Below are positions 42,242 through 52,929 of a stretch of DNA of 64,000 nucleotides, piece by piece. The stretch is from assembly GCA_965215825.1 (NCBI GenBank), contig CBDCEM010000002.1:434001-498000 (forward strand), written 5' to 3'. Numbering within the stretch: the first letter of the stretch is position 1; every line of letters begins with the position of its first letter. The notes under the pieces were generated by a model. That model did not search any database and was not told the origin of the DNA. It saw nothing but the letters and a program-made list of their open reading frames with translations. Origin of the DNA: JAWPMT01 sp965215825 (GTDB lineage: Bacteria > Bacteroidota > Bacteroidia > Cytophagales > Cyclobacteriaceae). Made by a program: the position numbers and the translations under genes.

Positions 42242-44667
42242 CCGATTCGCTTGTTCAAATCTTGAAGGTGATACTTAGAGATGGTACTTGTGTACCTCCC
42301 GGTTGCACTTCTAACTTGTCCCTGGATCACAGAAAGGGTACCTCTCGCCAAAGATGGGATGTCCGTTGTACGAATGTCATCATCTTCAGTATTTACCAAT
42401 TCCCCAAGCTTCTCTACAAAGCTTTTCTGTAAGTTCCTGCGATAGGTGTCAATGGTACGTCCTCTTCTCAATTCAGAGAAAATGCCTTGTCTGAGGTCTT
42501 CCATCAGGGTTACCGAAGAATAAGCCTCATTGCCGTTCAGGGCTTCATTTTCGATTACTCTTTTCAAGCGATCTCCGTCAAAGAGACGATTCATGAATCG
42601 TGTTTGTGTTCCTTTGATCTGATCGACAATCCCATCTTGCTGGATTCGTCCGAGGATGTCTTCGTTCACCAACCAGGTAGGTGTAGCAAACAATTGCTCA
42701 TTCAGGTATTGAATAGCTCTTTCTTGCTTGTCCTTCGAAGTGTGAACATACACAGCTCCGTCCTGATCCGCAGTTTTATAGAACTCATTTACTCCACCGA
42801 CATTGGTGGTCACATGGCCTGCGTATCGGTTATACTGTCCCAAAACATTTCTATAGAGTTCTGTAAGGTCCTCATAGCTTTCGCCATCTTCTGTAGACCA
42901 CTCGATCAACTTCTCAGTGATACGTTTCAGGTTTCTGATACCCAACTCTGATGCAATCATAGAATCATCGCCCAGATCTTCTGTCTGTGCGGATGGATCT
43001 ACTGCACCACGTCTCTGGCGACCGTAGCGATACAATGGATTGTCTCCTTTTTCTTTAACCCAGGCATTCAACTGATCTTCCTCGTCTTCCGGAGAGTCGA
43101 TGTTGCGGATAGGCCGATAACCATACCATACCACCCAGTCATCGTACTCACCAATCTTGGGATAGAAATTGGTCACACCATCTTCAGGCTGAGCTACGTA
43201 ATTGAATCGGGCATAGTCCATGATAGATGGAGCCGTTCCATGTGTAGCAGTAAAAGTAGGAGAGCGCAAAGAATCAACAGCGTAACCAACGCTTGAACCC
43301 ATGTTGTGAGGAAAGCCTAACGTATGCCCCACCTCATGTGCTGCTACAAATCGGATGAGTTCACCCATCAAATCGTCATCAAATTTCGCTTTCTGGGCAT
43401 CTTCATTGATCGCTGCGGTTTGAATAAGGAACCAGTTTCTAAGAAGATTCATCACATTGTGGTACCACAGAATATCACTTTCCAGAATTTCTCCGGTCCT
43501 TGGGTCATGAACGTGAGGGCCCACCGCATTTTGAATGTCTGTCGCTATGTAGCGAATCACAGAATAACGGACATCTTCAGGGCTCCAATCAGGATCCTCT
43601 TCTTTGCTCGGAGGGTCTTTTGCAATGATTGCATTTTTCAAACCCGCTTTCTCAAAAGCCGTTTGCCAGTCTTCTACCCCTTGCTTCAGAAAAGGTCTCC
43701 AGACCTCTGGTGTAGCCGGGTCGATGTAGTAAACAATAGGCTTCACGGGCTCCACAAGTTCACCCCTCTCGAAGGCATCCCAATCTTTGGGCTCTAAACG
43801 CCATTTGGTCAGGTACCTACGAGTTGCTGCTTTCTGCTCATCCAGGCTATAGTCCAGCTGTCTTATCGAGAAAAACCCTACCCGCTCATCGTGCAACCTT
43901 GGAACCATGGGATCTTCAGGTAGCAAAATCATGGATTGATTCAATTCGATGGATAAAGATCCAGTCAGTCGGTTATCAGGCAAATCGGACCCTGTATACG
44001 TCAAAATGTGGCGCACTTCTACATTTTCAGGAAAAGCCTTCACCCAGTTGATCACTGAACGCGATTTGTCGACAGTTTTGATCTTGAAATTTTTCCGTTG
44101 GTTATCCGACAAAGCTCCAATCATCGGCACATCCGAAGTAAAGAATCCCTTGATGTCGATCACATATGAATTGGAGTCTTGTCCCAGTGCTTCAATTTTG
44201 AAGCTGTGGATGATAGGCTCGAAATTGTTGTTGACCACCGATTGGTAAATAGGCAAATCCTCATCCGCTACGGAATTGTAGCTTACTGAACGAACTAATA
44301 TGCTGTTGTCCTTTTTCTGGAATCGAATAACTTGCTGCGGGCGGGATTTCATGCCAGCTCCGCCAAAGTTCAGGTTCTTAACGTGACCGGAAATTCGACT
44401 AACGATAAGTATTTCTTTATCGAGTACATCTTTAGATAACTCAAAGTAATATTTATCATCCACCTTGTGAAAGGTGAACAGTCCTTCATCCGATTGGGCT
44501 TTATCCGTAATAACTTCCGAATATTTCTTGAAAGGAGATTTTTCCTTCGGTTTTTGTGGTTGTTCCGAGTCCCCTTTTTTATTCTTTTTCTTCTTCTGTG
44601 CAGTCAGGTCCGTAGCGGAAAACAGAACCACTCCGAGTACCATCAAAGACAGGATTAGCTTTTTCAT
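42220..44667 (-). CDS. Exported zinc-dependent metalloprotease (DUF5117-type)
   Basis: The ATG at 44667 begins a signal peptide (MKKLILSLMVLGVVLFSATDLTAQ); the longer ORF would put 36 residues before it. The 815-residue protein has a Lys-rich segment after the signal, N-terminal domains of the DUF5117/5118 kind, and the metzincin-like site HEVGHTLGFPH (HExxHxxGxxH) with a downstream SIMDYARF Met-turn. It is probably a periplasmic or surface protease common in Bacteroidota; substrates are unknown. Its 3' end carries one of the repeats flanking the REP-like element. Confidence 0.9.
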   Translation of the reverse strand: MKKLILSLMVLGVVLFSATDLTAQKKKKNKKGDSEQPQKPKEKSPFKKYSEVITDKAQSDEGLFTFHKVDDKYYFELSKDVLDKEILIVSRISGHVKNLNFGGAGMKSRPQQVIRFQKKDNSILVRSVSYNSVADEDLPIYQSVVNNNFEPIIHSFKIEALGQDSNSYVIDIKGFFTSDVPMIGALSDNQRKNFKIKTVDKSRSVINWVKAFPENVEVRHILTYTGSDLPDNRLTGSLSIELNQSMILLPEDPMVPRLHDERVGFFSIRQLDYSLDEQKAATRRYLTKWRLEPKDWDAFERGELVEPVKPIVYYIDPATPEVWRPFLKQGVEDWQTAFEKAGLKNAIIAKDPPSKEEDPDWSPEDVRYSVIRYIATDIQNAVGPHVHDPRTGEILESDILWYHNVMNLLRNWFLIQTAAINEDAQKAKFDDDLMGELIRFVAAHEVGHTLGFPHNMGSSVGYAVDSLRSPTFTATHGTAPSIMDYARFNYVAQPEDGVTNFYPKIGEYDDWVVWYGYRPIRNIDSPEDEEDQLNAWVKEKGDNPLYRYGRQRRGAVDPSAQTEDLGDDSMIASELGIRNLKRITEKLIEWSTEDGESYEDLTELYRNVLGQYNRYAGHVTTNVGGVNEFYKTADQDGAVYVHTSKDKQERAIQYLNEQLFATPTWLVNEDILGRIQQDGIVDQIKGTQTRFMNRLFDGDRLKRVIENEALNGNEAYSSVTLMEDLRQGIFSELRRGRTIDTYRRNLQKSFVEKLGELVNTEDDDIRTTDIPSLARGTLSVIQGQVRSATGRYTSTISKYHLQDLNKRIGQILDPK

Positions 44668-44869
44668 TCTATCACATTGATTTAGTGCGGGGATAAACTT
44701 ACTATGAACAGTAGGTTGATAGATGACACCAGAATGTCTTTTACATGAGTGGTTCCCCAATGGAAAAATCTGCATTTTATGATTTTGCCAAAGAAATTAA
44801 TGTCATTCCGAGCTTAACAAAAGATCATCTCTTTACTAATTTCGCCTCGCAATAATTTATGCGGTACAA

Positions 44870-46174
44870 ATGAGACGACAATTGCTTCGACCCGGAGCCG
44901 ATGAACTGACCTATGAGATCCGTGGGATCGTAAAAAAGGCGGAGCAGCTTCAAACGCTTGGTCAGACAATCCATTGGGAAAACATAGGGGATCCGGTTCA
45001 AAAAAACCGGAAGTTGGAATTCTGGATGAAAGAGATCATTTCAGGACTTTTGGAAGAGGATGTCACCTATGGCTACAGTCATTCGAAGGGGCTTTTGTCT
45101 ACGCGTAAATACCTGGCAGATCGGAATAACTCGTTGGGAGGAGCGCAACTTCAGGTACAGGACATCACTTTTTTCAATGGTCTCGGAGATGCTATTGCAA
45201 AGATATACCAATACCTCTTGCCCACTTCACGCGTAATTGGTCCTTCGCCAGCTTACTCTACTCATTCTTCTGCCGAGGCTGCTCATGCCAATACCAATCC
45301 ATTGACTTATTCCCTGGATCCGGAAAACTCATGGTTCCCTGACCTGGAAGATCTACGAAACAAGGTCAGGTACAATGAAAGTATCGTGGGTATTTTGGTG
45401 ATCAATCCGGATAACCCAACGGGTATGGTCTATCCAAAGCACATACTCGAAGAAATCGTGGCCATCGCTCAAGAGTTCAATCTTTTTCTGGTCTTTGATG
45501 AGATCTATTTAAACATCGTCTACAATGGTGCTGAGACTTGCCTGATGTCTGAAGTTATAGGAGATGTACCAGGTCTGAGTCTGAAGGGCATCTCCAAAGA
45601 AATTCCCTGGCCTGGTGCGAGATGCGGATGGGCCGAATACTACAACCGGGATAAAGATTCCGATTTTGATCGTTTCTGTCAGACCATCGATAATGCCAAA
45701 ATGATTGAGGTTAGTTCCACTACCTTACCCCAGCGGGCCATACCCCGATTGATGAGCGATGAACGGTACCCCGGGTACCTGCAAAAGATTAATGAGCGCA
45801 TTGGTCAGAGGAGTCAAACACTTACTGCATTTCTCGAAAGTATTCCTTACATCAAATTTAACCTGACTAATGGTGCGTTCTACAACACCATTATTTTCAG
45901 AAAGGGTGTCTTGAAGGAGGGGCAAACGCTTGCTATAGCCAATGCAGGTGTACGGCAATTGGTTGAAAGCTGGGTTGCAGACACATCCATGCCAAACGAT
46001 CAACGTTTTGTGTACTATTTGTTGGGGGCCAAAGGCGTATGTGTTGTACCTATTTCAGCTTTTGCTTCTGATCTTCTAGGATTTCGGGTCACCTTATTGG
46101 AGGAAGATGATCAGGAGCGTCAGCTTATTTTTCAGAAGATCAAAGACGGGATCATGGAGTATTGTCAGAGTTAG
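44870..46174 (+). CDS. PLP-dependent aminotransferase, class I/II
   Basis: A 434-residue fold-type I aminotransferase. Visible landmarks: YGYSHSKGLLSTRKYLADR near the N-terminus, NPDNPTGMVYP (substrate-binding Asn), FDEIYLNIVY (cofactor Asp/Tyr), and the PLP lysine in KGISKEIPWPGARCGW. The sequence resembles alanine or aspartate aminotransferases (AlaA/AspC-like), transferring an amino group to 2-oxoglutarate, but exact specificity cannot be read. It stands alone. Confidence 0.9.
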   Translation: MRRQLLRPGADELTYEIRGIVKKAEQLQTLGQTIHWENIGDPVQKNRKLEFWMKEIISGLLEEDVTYGYSHSKGLLSTRKYLADRNNSLGGAQLQVQDITFFNGLGDAIAKIYQYLLPTSRVIGPSPAYSTHSSAEAAHANTNPLTYSLDPENSWFPDLEDLRNKVRYNESIVGILVINPDNPTGMVYPKHILEEIVAIAQEFNLFLVFDEIYLNIVYNGAETCLMSEVIGDVPGLSLKGISKEIPWPGARCGWAEYYNRDKDSDFDRFCQTIDNAKMIEVSSTTLPQRAIPRLMSDERYPGYLQKINERIGQRSQTLTAFLESIPYIKFNLTNGAFYNTIIFRKGVLKEGQTLAIANAGVRQLVESWVADTSMPNDQRFVYYLLGAKGVCVVPISAFASDLLGFRVTLLEEDDQERQLIFQKIKDGIMEYCQS

Positions 46175-46276
46175 TTACATCCTATCGAACCGGAGACGAA
46201 AGTTATTTTTCACTAATGATTGAGTAATCTCAGTTCTTGATCTGTCAGTTTAAGTGTACAAGCAATCTTGCAGATC

Positions 46277-47188
46277 ATGAAACACTTGAACAAGGATCAA
46301 ATTGCCAGTTACCTTCAACTTTCATCGGATGAATCGGAAGAAGAAGAGTTTGAGGATGCACAGGAGCATAATCAGGAATCGATTGAACCCTATCAATTGA
46401 TTTGGACCCAGGCAGAGGGTTTGAGATCGGATTATACACCACCTTCCGTAGACGAGTTCTGGCTGGGCCTTCAAAACCTGAAGAAAGAGAGGTATCGGAA
46501 GAGGGTGCTTTTCCCCTCGGTTAGTGGGGTCGTAGCCTGTCTCTTATTGTTCGTATTTTTCGCCTTTTTCAACATCACATCGCAGAACCCAACAATCATT
46601 ACAGCAACTGATACTTCCCTTTTGGACCAGTCGTTACCGGATGGGTCAATCTTGTCACTCATGTCTGCAAGCAAAGTATCCTTTGTATCCAATGAAAACC
46701 AGCGTGGATTGGCACTAATAGGAGGAGGCTTTTTTCAGGTAAAGAAAGATCCTGAGAAACCATTTATCATCAATACCGACAAATTTCAAGTGGAAGTCCT
46801 GGGCACCTCGTTTTATGTGAATGACGGGACCTGGGGGCCACCTATGGTAGTTGTTCAAGAAGGGCTGGTCAACGTTCGTTTTGAAGAGCATTCCCTGAAA
46901 ATTACTAAAGGAGAGGTGGTAGTCCTTGATCTGATTTCCAGAACATACGATCGTCTCACAGTTCCCAATCAAAACTTTTTGGCATGGAAAACCGGTGAAC
47001 TGAATTTTGACGCAGCACCGATTTCAGAAGTGATTCAAGTACTCGAAAGCAACTTTCAAACTCAACTTTCTTTTGACCCTGAGAGTCGGGCAATGCTCAC
47101 CGCCAGCTTCAAAGACCAGACATTGGAAAACATTTTACACTTGATTCAAGTGACGCTGAATTTAAAAATCCAGGAAATCGATGAATAG
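46277..47188 (+). CDS. FecR-family anti-sigma factor
   Basis: A 303-residue inner-membrane protein (ATG at 46277). A cytosolic N-terminal part is followed by one membrane helix (SGVVACLLLFVFFAFFNI, about 80-97), a periplasmic FecR domain (about 120-215; LPDGSILSLMSASKVSF, VEVLGTSFYVN) and a C-terminal DUF4974/STN-like domain (about 225-300). FecR proteins hold an ECF sigma factor inactive until a TonB receptor signals. The receptor gene next to it is broken and the sigma gene is at the operon end, so signalling may be lost or constitutive. Overlaps the receptor ORF by 8 bp. Confidence 0.9.
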   Translation: MKHLNKDQIASYLQLSSDESEEEEFEDAQEHNQESIEPYQLIWTQAEGLRSDYTPPSVDEFWLGLQNLKKERYRKRVLFPSVSGVVACLLLFVFFAFFNITSQNPTIITATDTSLLDQSLPDGSILSLMSASKVSFVSNENQRGLALIGGGFFQVKKDPEKPFIINTDKFQVEVLGTSFYVNDGTWGPPMVVVQEGLVNVRFEEHSLKITKGEVVVLDLISRTYDRLTVPNQNFLAWKTGELNFDAAPISEVIQVLESNFQTQLSFDPESRAMLTASFKDQTLENILHLIQVTLNLKIQEIDE

Positions 47189-49791
47189 AAAAAGCCTCAT
47201 AATTGCGTTCCTATTGAGTTTTTGGATGACCCTGTTACATGCTCAGGATTCACCAGACATGCAAATTGAGATTGAAATCAAAACGAATACTCTAAAGGAC
47301 GTTTTGCGGGAAATAGAGGAGAAAACCACTTTTCAATTTGCTTACAATGCCAATAAAATTGACGGTAAATCCTCAATTAGTATCAAAGGGAAAAACACCC
47401 TGAAAACAACTCTGGAGATCATCAAACAACAATTGAATCTTGAGTATTCGATGATTAGAAATACTATTGTTCTAACAGAAAATCCCAGACCCTCAAAAGA
47501 AAAAGGGAAGGTCACCATATTTGGTCATATCCGAGAAAAAGAAAGTGGAGAGAATCTTTATGGCGCCACGGTATATGACAGTATTTCACAAACAGGTGCC
47601 GTTTCCAATCATTACGGTTATTTCAGCCTTACCATTCCGAAGGGTCCTACAAACATCCTTGTCTCGTATCTGGGGAGTACATCGCAATGGATTGCATTGG
47701 ATCTCGATTCCGATACACTGGTTGAAATCAGGCAGGAGATTTCCAGTCAGGAACTGAATTCAGTGATCGTTACGGGAGAATCGGAGGGTGTGGATAGAGG
47801 AATAGGGACCATGGTTCTTTCACAAAAGCAGTTAACCGAACGACCGGCCGTTGGAGGAGAGGTCGATCCCATTAAAGTATTGCAATTGTTGCCCGGAGTT
47901 CAGGCAGGGAATGAAGGAAGTGCAGGTCTCTACATAAGAGGAGGGTCCCGATCAAAATTTGATATTACTTGATGGTATTCCGGTATATAATTCTTCGCAC
48001 TTCTTTGGTTTTGCTTCGGTGTTTAATGCTGAAGCCATACGGAATGTGCGCTTGATCAAAGGCGGATTTCCTGCTAGATATGCCGGCAGGTTGTCCTCTG
48101 TAGTAGACATGAGCATGCGGGAAGGTCATGAAACTGAATTTCATGGATCCGTAAAAATTGGCCCATTAGTTGGTAATATCATGGTAGAGGGGCCGATTGG
48201 GGAGAAGATTTCTTTTATGGCCGCTGCTCGTAGATCGACCCTGGCTTTGTTGCTCACGCCCTTCCGGGATGACAAGTTTTTCTTTTATGACGGTAATCTT
48301 AAGCTCAACTATCGGCCTTCAGAAAGGGATCGTATATTCTTCAGTTCTTATATCGGCAGAGACAAGGGAAGATTGTTTACGGAGGATCTCACCATCGTTC
48401 GTAAAGAGCCGCTACAACTCGTCCTGGATCGGACCCGTTCCTCCGTCAATTGGGGTAGTGATATTTCGGTAATTCGTTGGAACCACATCTGGAGTCCAAA
48501 ATTATTTTCAAACGTCAGTATTAGTCATAGTCAGTATGATTTTGAAGGGCAGAACTCGTTTTTCAGAGAGTTTCAGGGGCAGGAAAATACAGTACTTATC
48601 GATCAGGTATTCACCTCGAGTTCCGACATCCTTGATCGAGGAGTAAAGTTGGATTTTGACTACTTCCCAAATCCTAATCATGAGATTCGTGTAGGTTTTT
48701 CCGCTTTGAGTCACCGCTTCAAACCTAATGTTACAGGTACGGAATCCCTTTCCGCAGATCCGGTTAGATTTAACGATACATCTGTTTCTGCCATGGAATA
48801 TTCGGGGTATGTAGAAGATGCATTCTCTGTCGGTGAGCGATGGTCATTTAATGCAGGGTTGCACATGGTAAATTATGAAATCGGGGAGAAATCTTATAGG
48901 TCTTTGCAACCGCGGCTTGCAGCAAAATATGTGCTGACTCCAAAGTTGAACTGGACGGCTTCCTATTCCCGAGTCACTCAGTTCCTTCATTTACTCACCA
49001 ATCCTGGATTGGGGCTCCCTACGGACCTCTGGGTGCCGGCGACAGGGAAAGTTCCTCCACAACATGCCCATCAGGTGACCTTGGGATTGAAGCGAATATT
49101 CCCTGAATGGCACCTGACCTCCTCCATTGAAGGGTACTATAAATTGATGACGGGCCTCATTGAGTATAAGGATGGCGCAAACTTCCTGCGGATAAATGAG
49201 GATTGGCAGGAAAAAATAGAAATTGGAAAAGGGAAAAGTTATGGGTTGGAATGGTTTACCCAATTCATTCGTGACAAAGTTTCTGTTTCTGTAGGGTACA
49301 CTTTGGCATGGTCCAATCGGTATTTCGAAAACATCAATTTCGGAAAGCGCTTTCCATACAAGTATGACCGCAGACATGATCTCAAGTTTTTATTGGATTA
49401 CCAAATTTCAAAGAAACTTCGATTTTCAATGAATTGGCTCTATGGGACAGGTATAGCCACGACGTTGCCCACCGGTTTTTTTAAAGGACCCAGCGATCTT
49501 GAAAATCAACAAAACAGCGGGACCCGCCCACTACTGCATTTCGATTCAAGAAATGGATATCGCCTTCGGCCCAGTCACCGCCTCGATTTGAGTCTCACCT
49601 ATAAAATGAAAAAAGGGATCTGGGGCCATGAATTGATCTTGGCAATCTACAATGCTTATAACCGCAGAAATCCATTGTTTGTGGATGCGCGCCCGCAGTT
49701 AAACTTTCAGGAGACCAATGTTCAAGTTCAATTCCGTGAGTATTCACTATTACCGATCATTCCATCAATTTCTTACCGCATTCGAGTTTGA
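47181..49791 (+). pseudogene. TonB-dependent receptor, frameshifted in the plug motif
   Basis: Two adjacent frames together encode one outer-membrane receptor. The first (47181-47972) has a signal peptide, an STN signalling domain (about 30-85), a carboxypeptidase-regulatory-like domain and the start of the plug, GVQAGNEGSAGLYIRGGS. The frame is then lost at TCC-C-GAT (47946-47952) and stops at 47970. The +1 frame continues at once with DQNLILLDGIPVYNSSHFFGF and runs through a complete beta-barrel to 49791. The intact motif would be GGSPDQNLILLDG, so 2 bases are missing, or 1 is extra with the Pro lost. Real mutation, sequencing error and +1 recoding are the options; the downstream gene's separate lesion favours decay. 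Confidence 0.85.
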
Positions 49792-49796
49792 TTACC

Positions 49797-50756
49797 ATGA
49801 ACAGAAACGCAATTATTTTTTCATTGCTTTTACTTGTCAGTTCCTGCCAGGAAACACAAATAGATATTGCAATTAATGAATCGACTCCTCGTCTTGTGTT
49901 AGGCGGTCTTTTTGCTCCAAATGAGCAAATGGTAATCAAATTGACCAGATCGGTTCCTATTAGAGAAAGTACCGTATTTACTGGTTTCGATGTAGAAAAT
50001 GCAAGAGTTGAACTTTATGAGGAGGATGAATACACGGATCTATTGAATTTCAGGCCAGGTTTCGATCGGGGGATCCAAGTGAGAGATTTAGGAGCATATT
50101 ATACAACACCAGGGTTCTTTCCGGACCCTGAAAAGACATACACGCTTGTCATCGAGGCTCCAGGTTTTGAGTCCATCAGAGCCACTTCTGCTATTCCAAA
50201 AGCTGTTGAAATTCAAACCTTTGAAGTTGATGAGGTTTCATTTAACATCAAAGGCCTGTCAGTTGTTGCTGCAAATCTGAGTTTTTTAGATGATGCTTCG
50301 GAAAACAATTATTAAGCGATTGAGATCTTTGGCCATGCTGTATTGGGTGAATGGTACGATGAAAACGATGAATTAATGGTTTATACAGATTCCACCTCAT
50401 TGCCGCTTAAAGCGACTCTTCCCGATAAAATAGATTTCGACGCGGAGATTTCCCCTTTTAAGGATAACATCATCTATTTGAGTGATGAAGCCTTTAATGG
50501 GCAAATATTTTCTTTGGACCTGACGATTGGGCTGCTTTCGGAATTTATCGAATACACCTCATTTGAAGCACAACTCAAACACATAACAGAGGAACATTAT
50601 CTCTACGGGACTACTGCGCAGTTGCAGGAACAAGAAACTGCGGAAAATCCATTTAGTCAACCCGTACAGGTTTTTGGGAACATTGAAAACGGGTTGGGCA
50701 TTTTCGCAGGATTCGGAAAGAGTCGATTGGAGTATGTCCCAGGCGATGACGACTAA
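49797..50756 (+). pseudogene. DUF4249 lipoprotein interrupted by an in-frame stop
   Basis: The ATG at 49797 opens a lipoprotein signal (lipobox VSSC) and a DUF4249 domain (PRLVLGGLFAPNEQMVIKLTRS). At 50313-50315 TAA interrupts the frame in ...DDASENNY-stop-AIEIFGHAVLGEW; the same frame stays open to 50756 with continuing DUF4249-like sequence. One base change from TAT/TAC (Tyr) explains it. DUF4249 proteins partner TonB receptors at the cell surface, presumably in substrate capture. With the frameshifted receptor, both outer-membrane parts of this system appear inactivated. Confidence 0.85.
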
Positions 50757-50770
50757 ATTGAAAGATCATA

Positions 50771-51274
50771 ATGTCTTTTGAACAAATTTATCGCGATCAA
50801 TTTCCAACATTATGCCGTTTGGCTTATCGCATGTTGGGTGATGGGGAAGTAGCAGAGGACGTAGTTCAATCAGTTTTTTTGAGAGTTTGGGAGAAGGATA
50901 GCCTGAAAGAAGCAGGACAGCCTACCGGATATTTGAAGAAAGCTGTGATCAATGCAAGCCTCAATCATTTGGATACGTACTTTTCAAAGCATGTCATTCG
51001 GATGGATCAGGTGGAAGAACCAATTGCCAGTGATTTAACGGAGCAAAAAGATTTGTCCGAATTTCAAGTTCATTTGGATAAAGCCATTCAGAGATTGCCA
51101 CCGAAGTGTCAGATCATTTTTTCGTTAAGCAGATTCGAAGGCATGACCAGTGAAGAAATCGGAGGATATTTAAATACCAGCAAACGCACTGTGGAGAACC
51201 AAATAGGGATTGCTTTGCGCAAATTGAGGACCGACCTTCATCGATTCCGTCAAAGTATAAGCACAGACGATTGA
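50771..51274 (+). CDS. ECF-type RNA polymerase sigma factor
   Basis: A 167-residue sigma factor with region 2 (FPTLCRLAYRMLGDGEVAEDVVQSVFLRVWE) and region 4 (LPPKCQIIFSLSRFEGMTSEEIGGYL, then the recognition helix TSKRTVENQIGIALRKLR). It belongs to the FecI-like group normally controlled by FecR. It lies 14 bp after the DUF4249 remnant, last in the operon; in most Bacteroidota loci the sigma gene comes before fecR. The coding frame looks intact. Confidence 0.93.
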   Translation: MSFEQIYRDQFPTLCRLAYRMLGDGEVAEDVVQSVFLRVWEKDSLKEAGQPTGYLKKAVINASLNHLDTYFSKHVIRMDQVEEPIASDLTEQKDLSEFQVHLDKAIQRLPPKCQIIFSLSRFEGMTSEEIGGYLNTSKRTVENQIGIALRKLRTDLHRFRQSISTDD

Positions 51275-51290
51275 TAAGATAAGTTGAAAA

Positions 51291-52781
51291 TCAGGAACTT
51301 TCCAATGTCATCGTAAATGTGGTTCCTTGGCCGAGCGTACTTTCACAAACCAGCGAGCCCCCATTCATATTGATGAAATCCCGACAAATGATTAACCCAA
51401 ATCCAACACCTTGCTCTCCATCAGTTCCAGGCTCGCTATGGAGTTCCTCATTTTCTGCTAAATGATTGAACCAGTCAGGATTCATCCCTACACCCTCATC
51501 ACGAATTTTTAATTCAGTATTCCTCCCGGACGCAACACTGCTGATATAAAGTGTCTTTTCCTCGCCAGTAAATTTGATTCCGTTGGAAATGAGGTTCCGA
51601 ATGATCGTATCTATCATTTCTCGGTCAGCATAGACATTTGGTCCACGTAAGTTTCGATCGACCCGTATTTGTTTGTGGTCCAACTGCTCTTGAAAAAGTG
51701 AAATATTCTCTTCGATCAGTTCGTCCAGAGAAAAAGTCTCTTTATGAATTTTGACCTCATCAAGCTGAGCGTGAGACCACTGTAGCAAACGATTAAGCAC
51801 CAAAACACTATCCTTAATCTTATCTTTCAACTGACTAGCGAATTTTGAAAACTGCTCTTTCGGAAGTTTGTCCTGATCCAACACATCCATCAGACCGGCC
51901 AGTCCACTAAGAGGCCCTCGCATGTCATGTGAAACCAGAGAAAAGAGTTTATTCTTCATTTGATTACTGGCCTCCAATGCGTTTTTTTGATCCTCAATTT
52001 GTTCGTTGGCTAGTATCAAAGATTGCGTTTGTCGATCTACTTCGTTCGTCAACTTTTGATTGATGTTCTTTTGTAATGCTAACTTTTCAAGTTCGAGTTT
52101 CTTCAAATTGTAACCAATATTCACAGAGAAGAGTATCATTTGAAGCGATATGGAACAGAACAAAATTGTATTGAGAAGCAAACTATCTTCCCTGGAAACA
52201 TCGTCTCCAGCAATCGTTATGGACAACCAAAAACTCACATAGATAGATATGCCAATCATCAGAGGGGTCATGGAATAAACAAAAAGCTGTGCGGCTGATT
52301 CTTTCTTCCACAAGAAAACGGTAGAAATGATGAATAAGATTATAGTTGAAAGCGCCAGCAAAGCCGCTATGATGCTGGTTATGTTGTTCCAAAATTTTTC
52401 ATCTACAAAAAAAACGCTTTTCAATACTTGTACACCGATTACGAGCAGGCTTAAACCAAGAAGGGTATAGTAAGCATAATGCAGGGTAGGGTAATGTGCA
52501 TGCCTGATATTGAAAAAGGTCCGACTGAAAAGCAGACCCCCGAATGTCGCGAATGCAGCAGCAATCACACTTAATCCTTCCAGGTCCAGATTTACCTGTA
52601 GAATGTTCAAAAGAACTACTGCAGTGAATCCTATCATCGAAAGGACGAAAACACAGTAGTCCAGCAACACTCTTCTTCTGATCACGAAGTATAGGAACAA
52701 GTTATAGATACCGAATACCCCGAATATGGATAAAAAGACCGTTGCCAGAATAAATAATTGCTGATCTATTGAAAAGGTCAA
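51291..52781 (-). CDS. Membrane sensor histidine kinase (7TM-DISM-like sensor)
   Basis: A 496-residue kinase: about seven membrane helices (residues 8-225) resembling the 7TMR-DISM membrane region without its extracellular domain, a coiled coil (about 228-270), a HisKA dimerisation domain with phospho-His in SLVSHDMRGPLSGL (about 283-296) and a HATPase domain with NLISNGIKFT, DEGVGM and GVGFGLIICRDFI. No response regulator is adjacent. The signal is unknown. Its stop lies 17 bp from the convergent sigma-factor stop. Confidence 0.88.
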   Translation of the reverse strand: MTFSIDQQLFILATVFLSIFGVFGIYNLFLYFVIRRRVLLDYCVFVLSMIGFTAVVLLNILQVNLDLEGLSVIAAAFATFGGLLFSRTFFNIRHAHYPTLHYAYYTLLGLSLLVIGVQVLKSVFFVDEKFWNNITSIIAALLALSTIILFIISTVFLWKKESAAQLFVYSMTPLMIGISIYVSFWLSITIAGDDVSREDSLLLNTILFCSISLQMILFSVNIGYNLKKLELEKLALQKNINQKLTNEVDRQTQSLILANEQIEDQKNALEASNQMKNKLFSLVSHDMRGPLSGLAGLMDVLDQDKLPKEQFSKFASQLKDKIKDSVLVLNRLLQWSHAQLDEVKIHKETFSLDELIEENISLFQEQLDHKQIRVDRNLRGPNVYADREMIDTIIRNLISNGIKFTGEEKTLYISSVASGRNTELKIRDEGVGMNPDWFNHLAENEELHSEPGTDGEQGVGFGLIICRDFINMNGGSLVCESTLGQGTTFTMTLESS

Positions 52782-52929
52782 CTTGAATTTGTCAAATGGT
52801 TGATCTAAAAATAGAACCTTTTGAAGAATTTACAAATCACAAATAAGTGAATAGTTATTTCAGTCATTGAAAGTGAACTGTAACTCTGGGTATTTCTGGA
52901 TATATTGTTGCCTCAGCAAAATACTGGCT

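Noticed and set aside
42178..42432. 84-codon plus-strand ORF across the REP-like element
   Set aside because: It is antisense to the metalloprotease 3' end and includes the repeat; no protein-like features.
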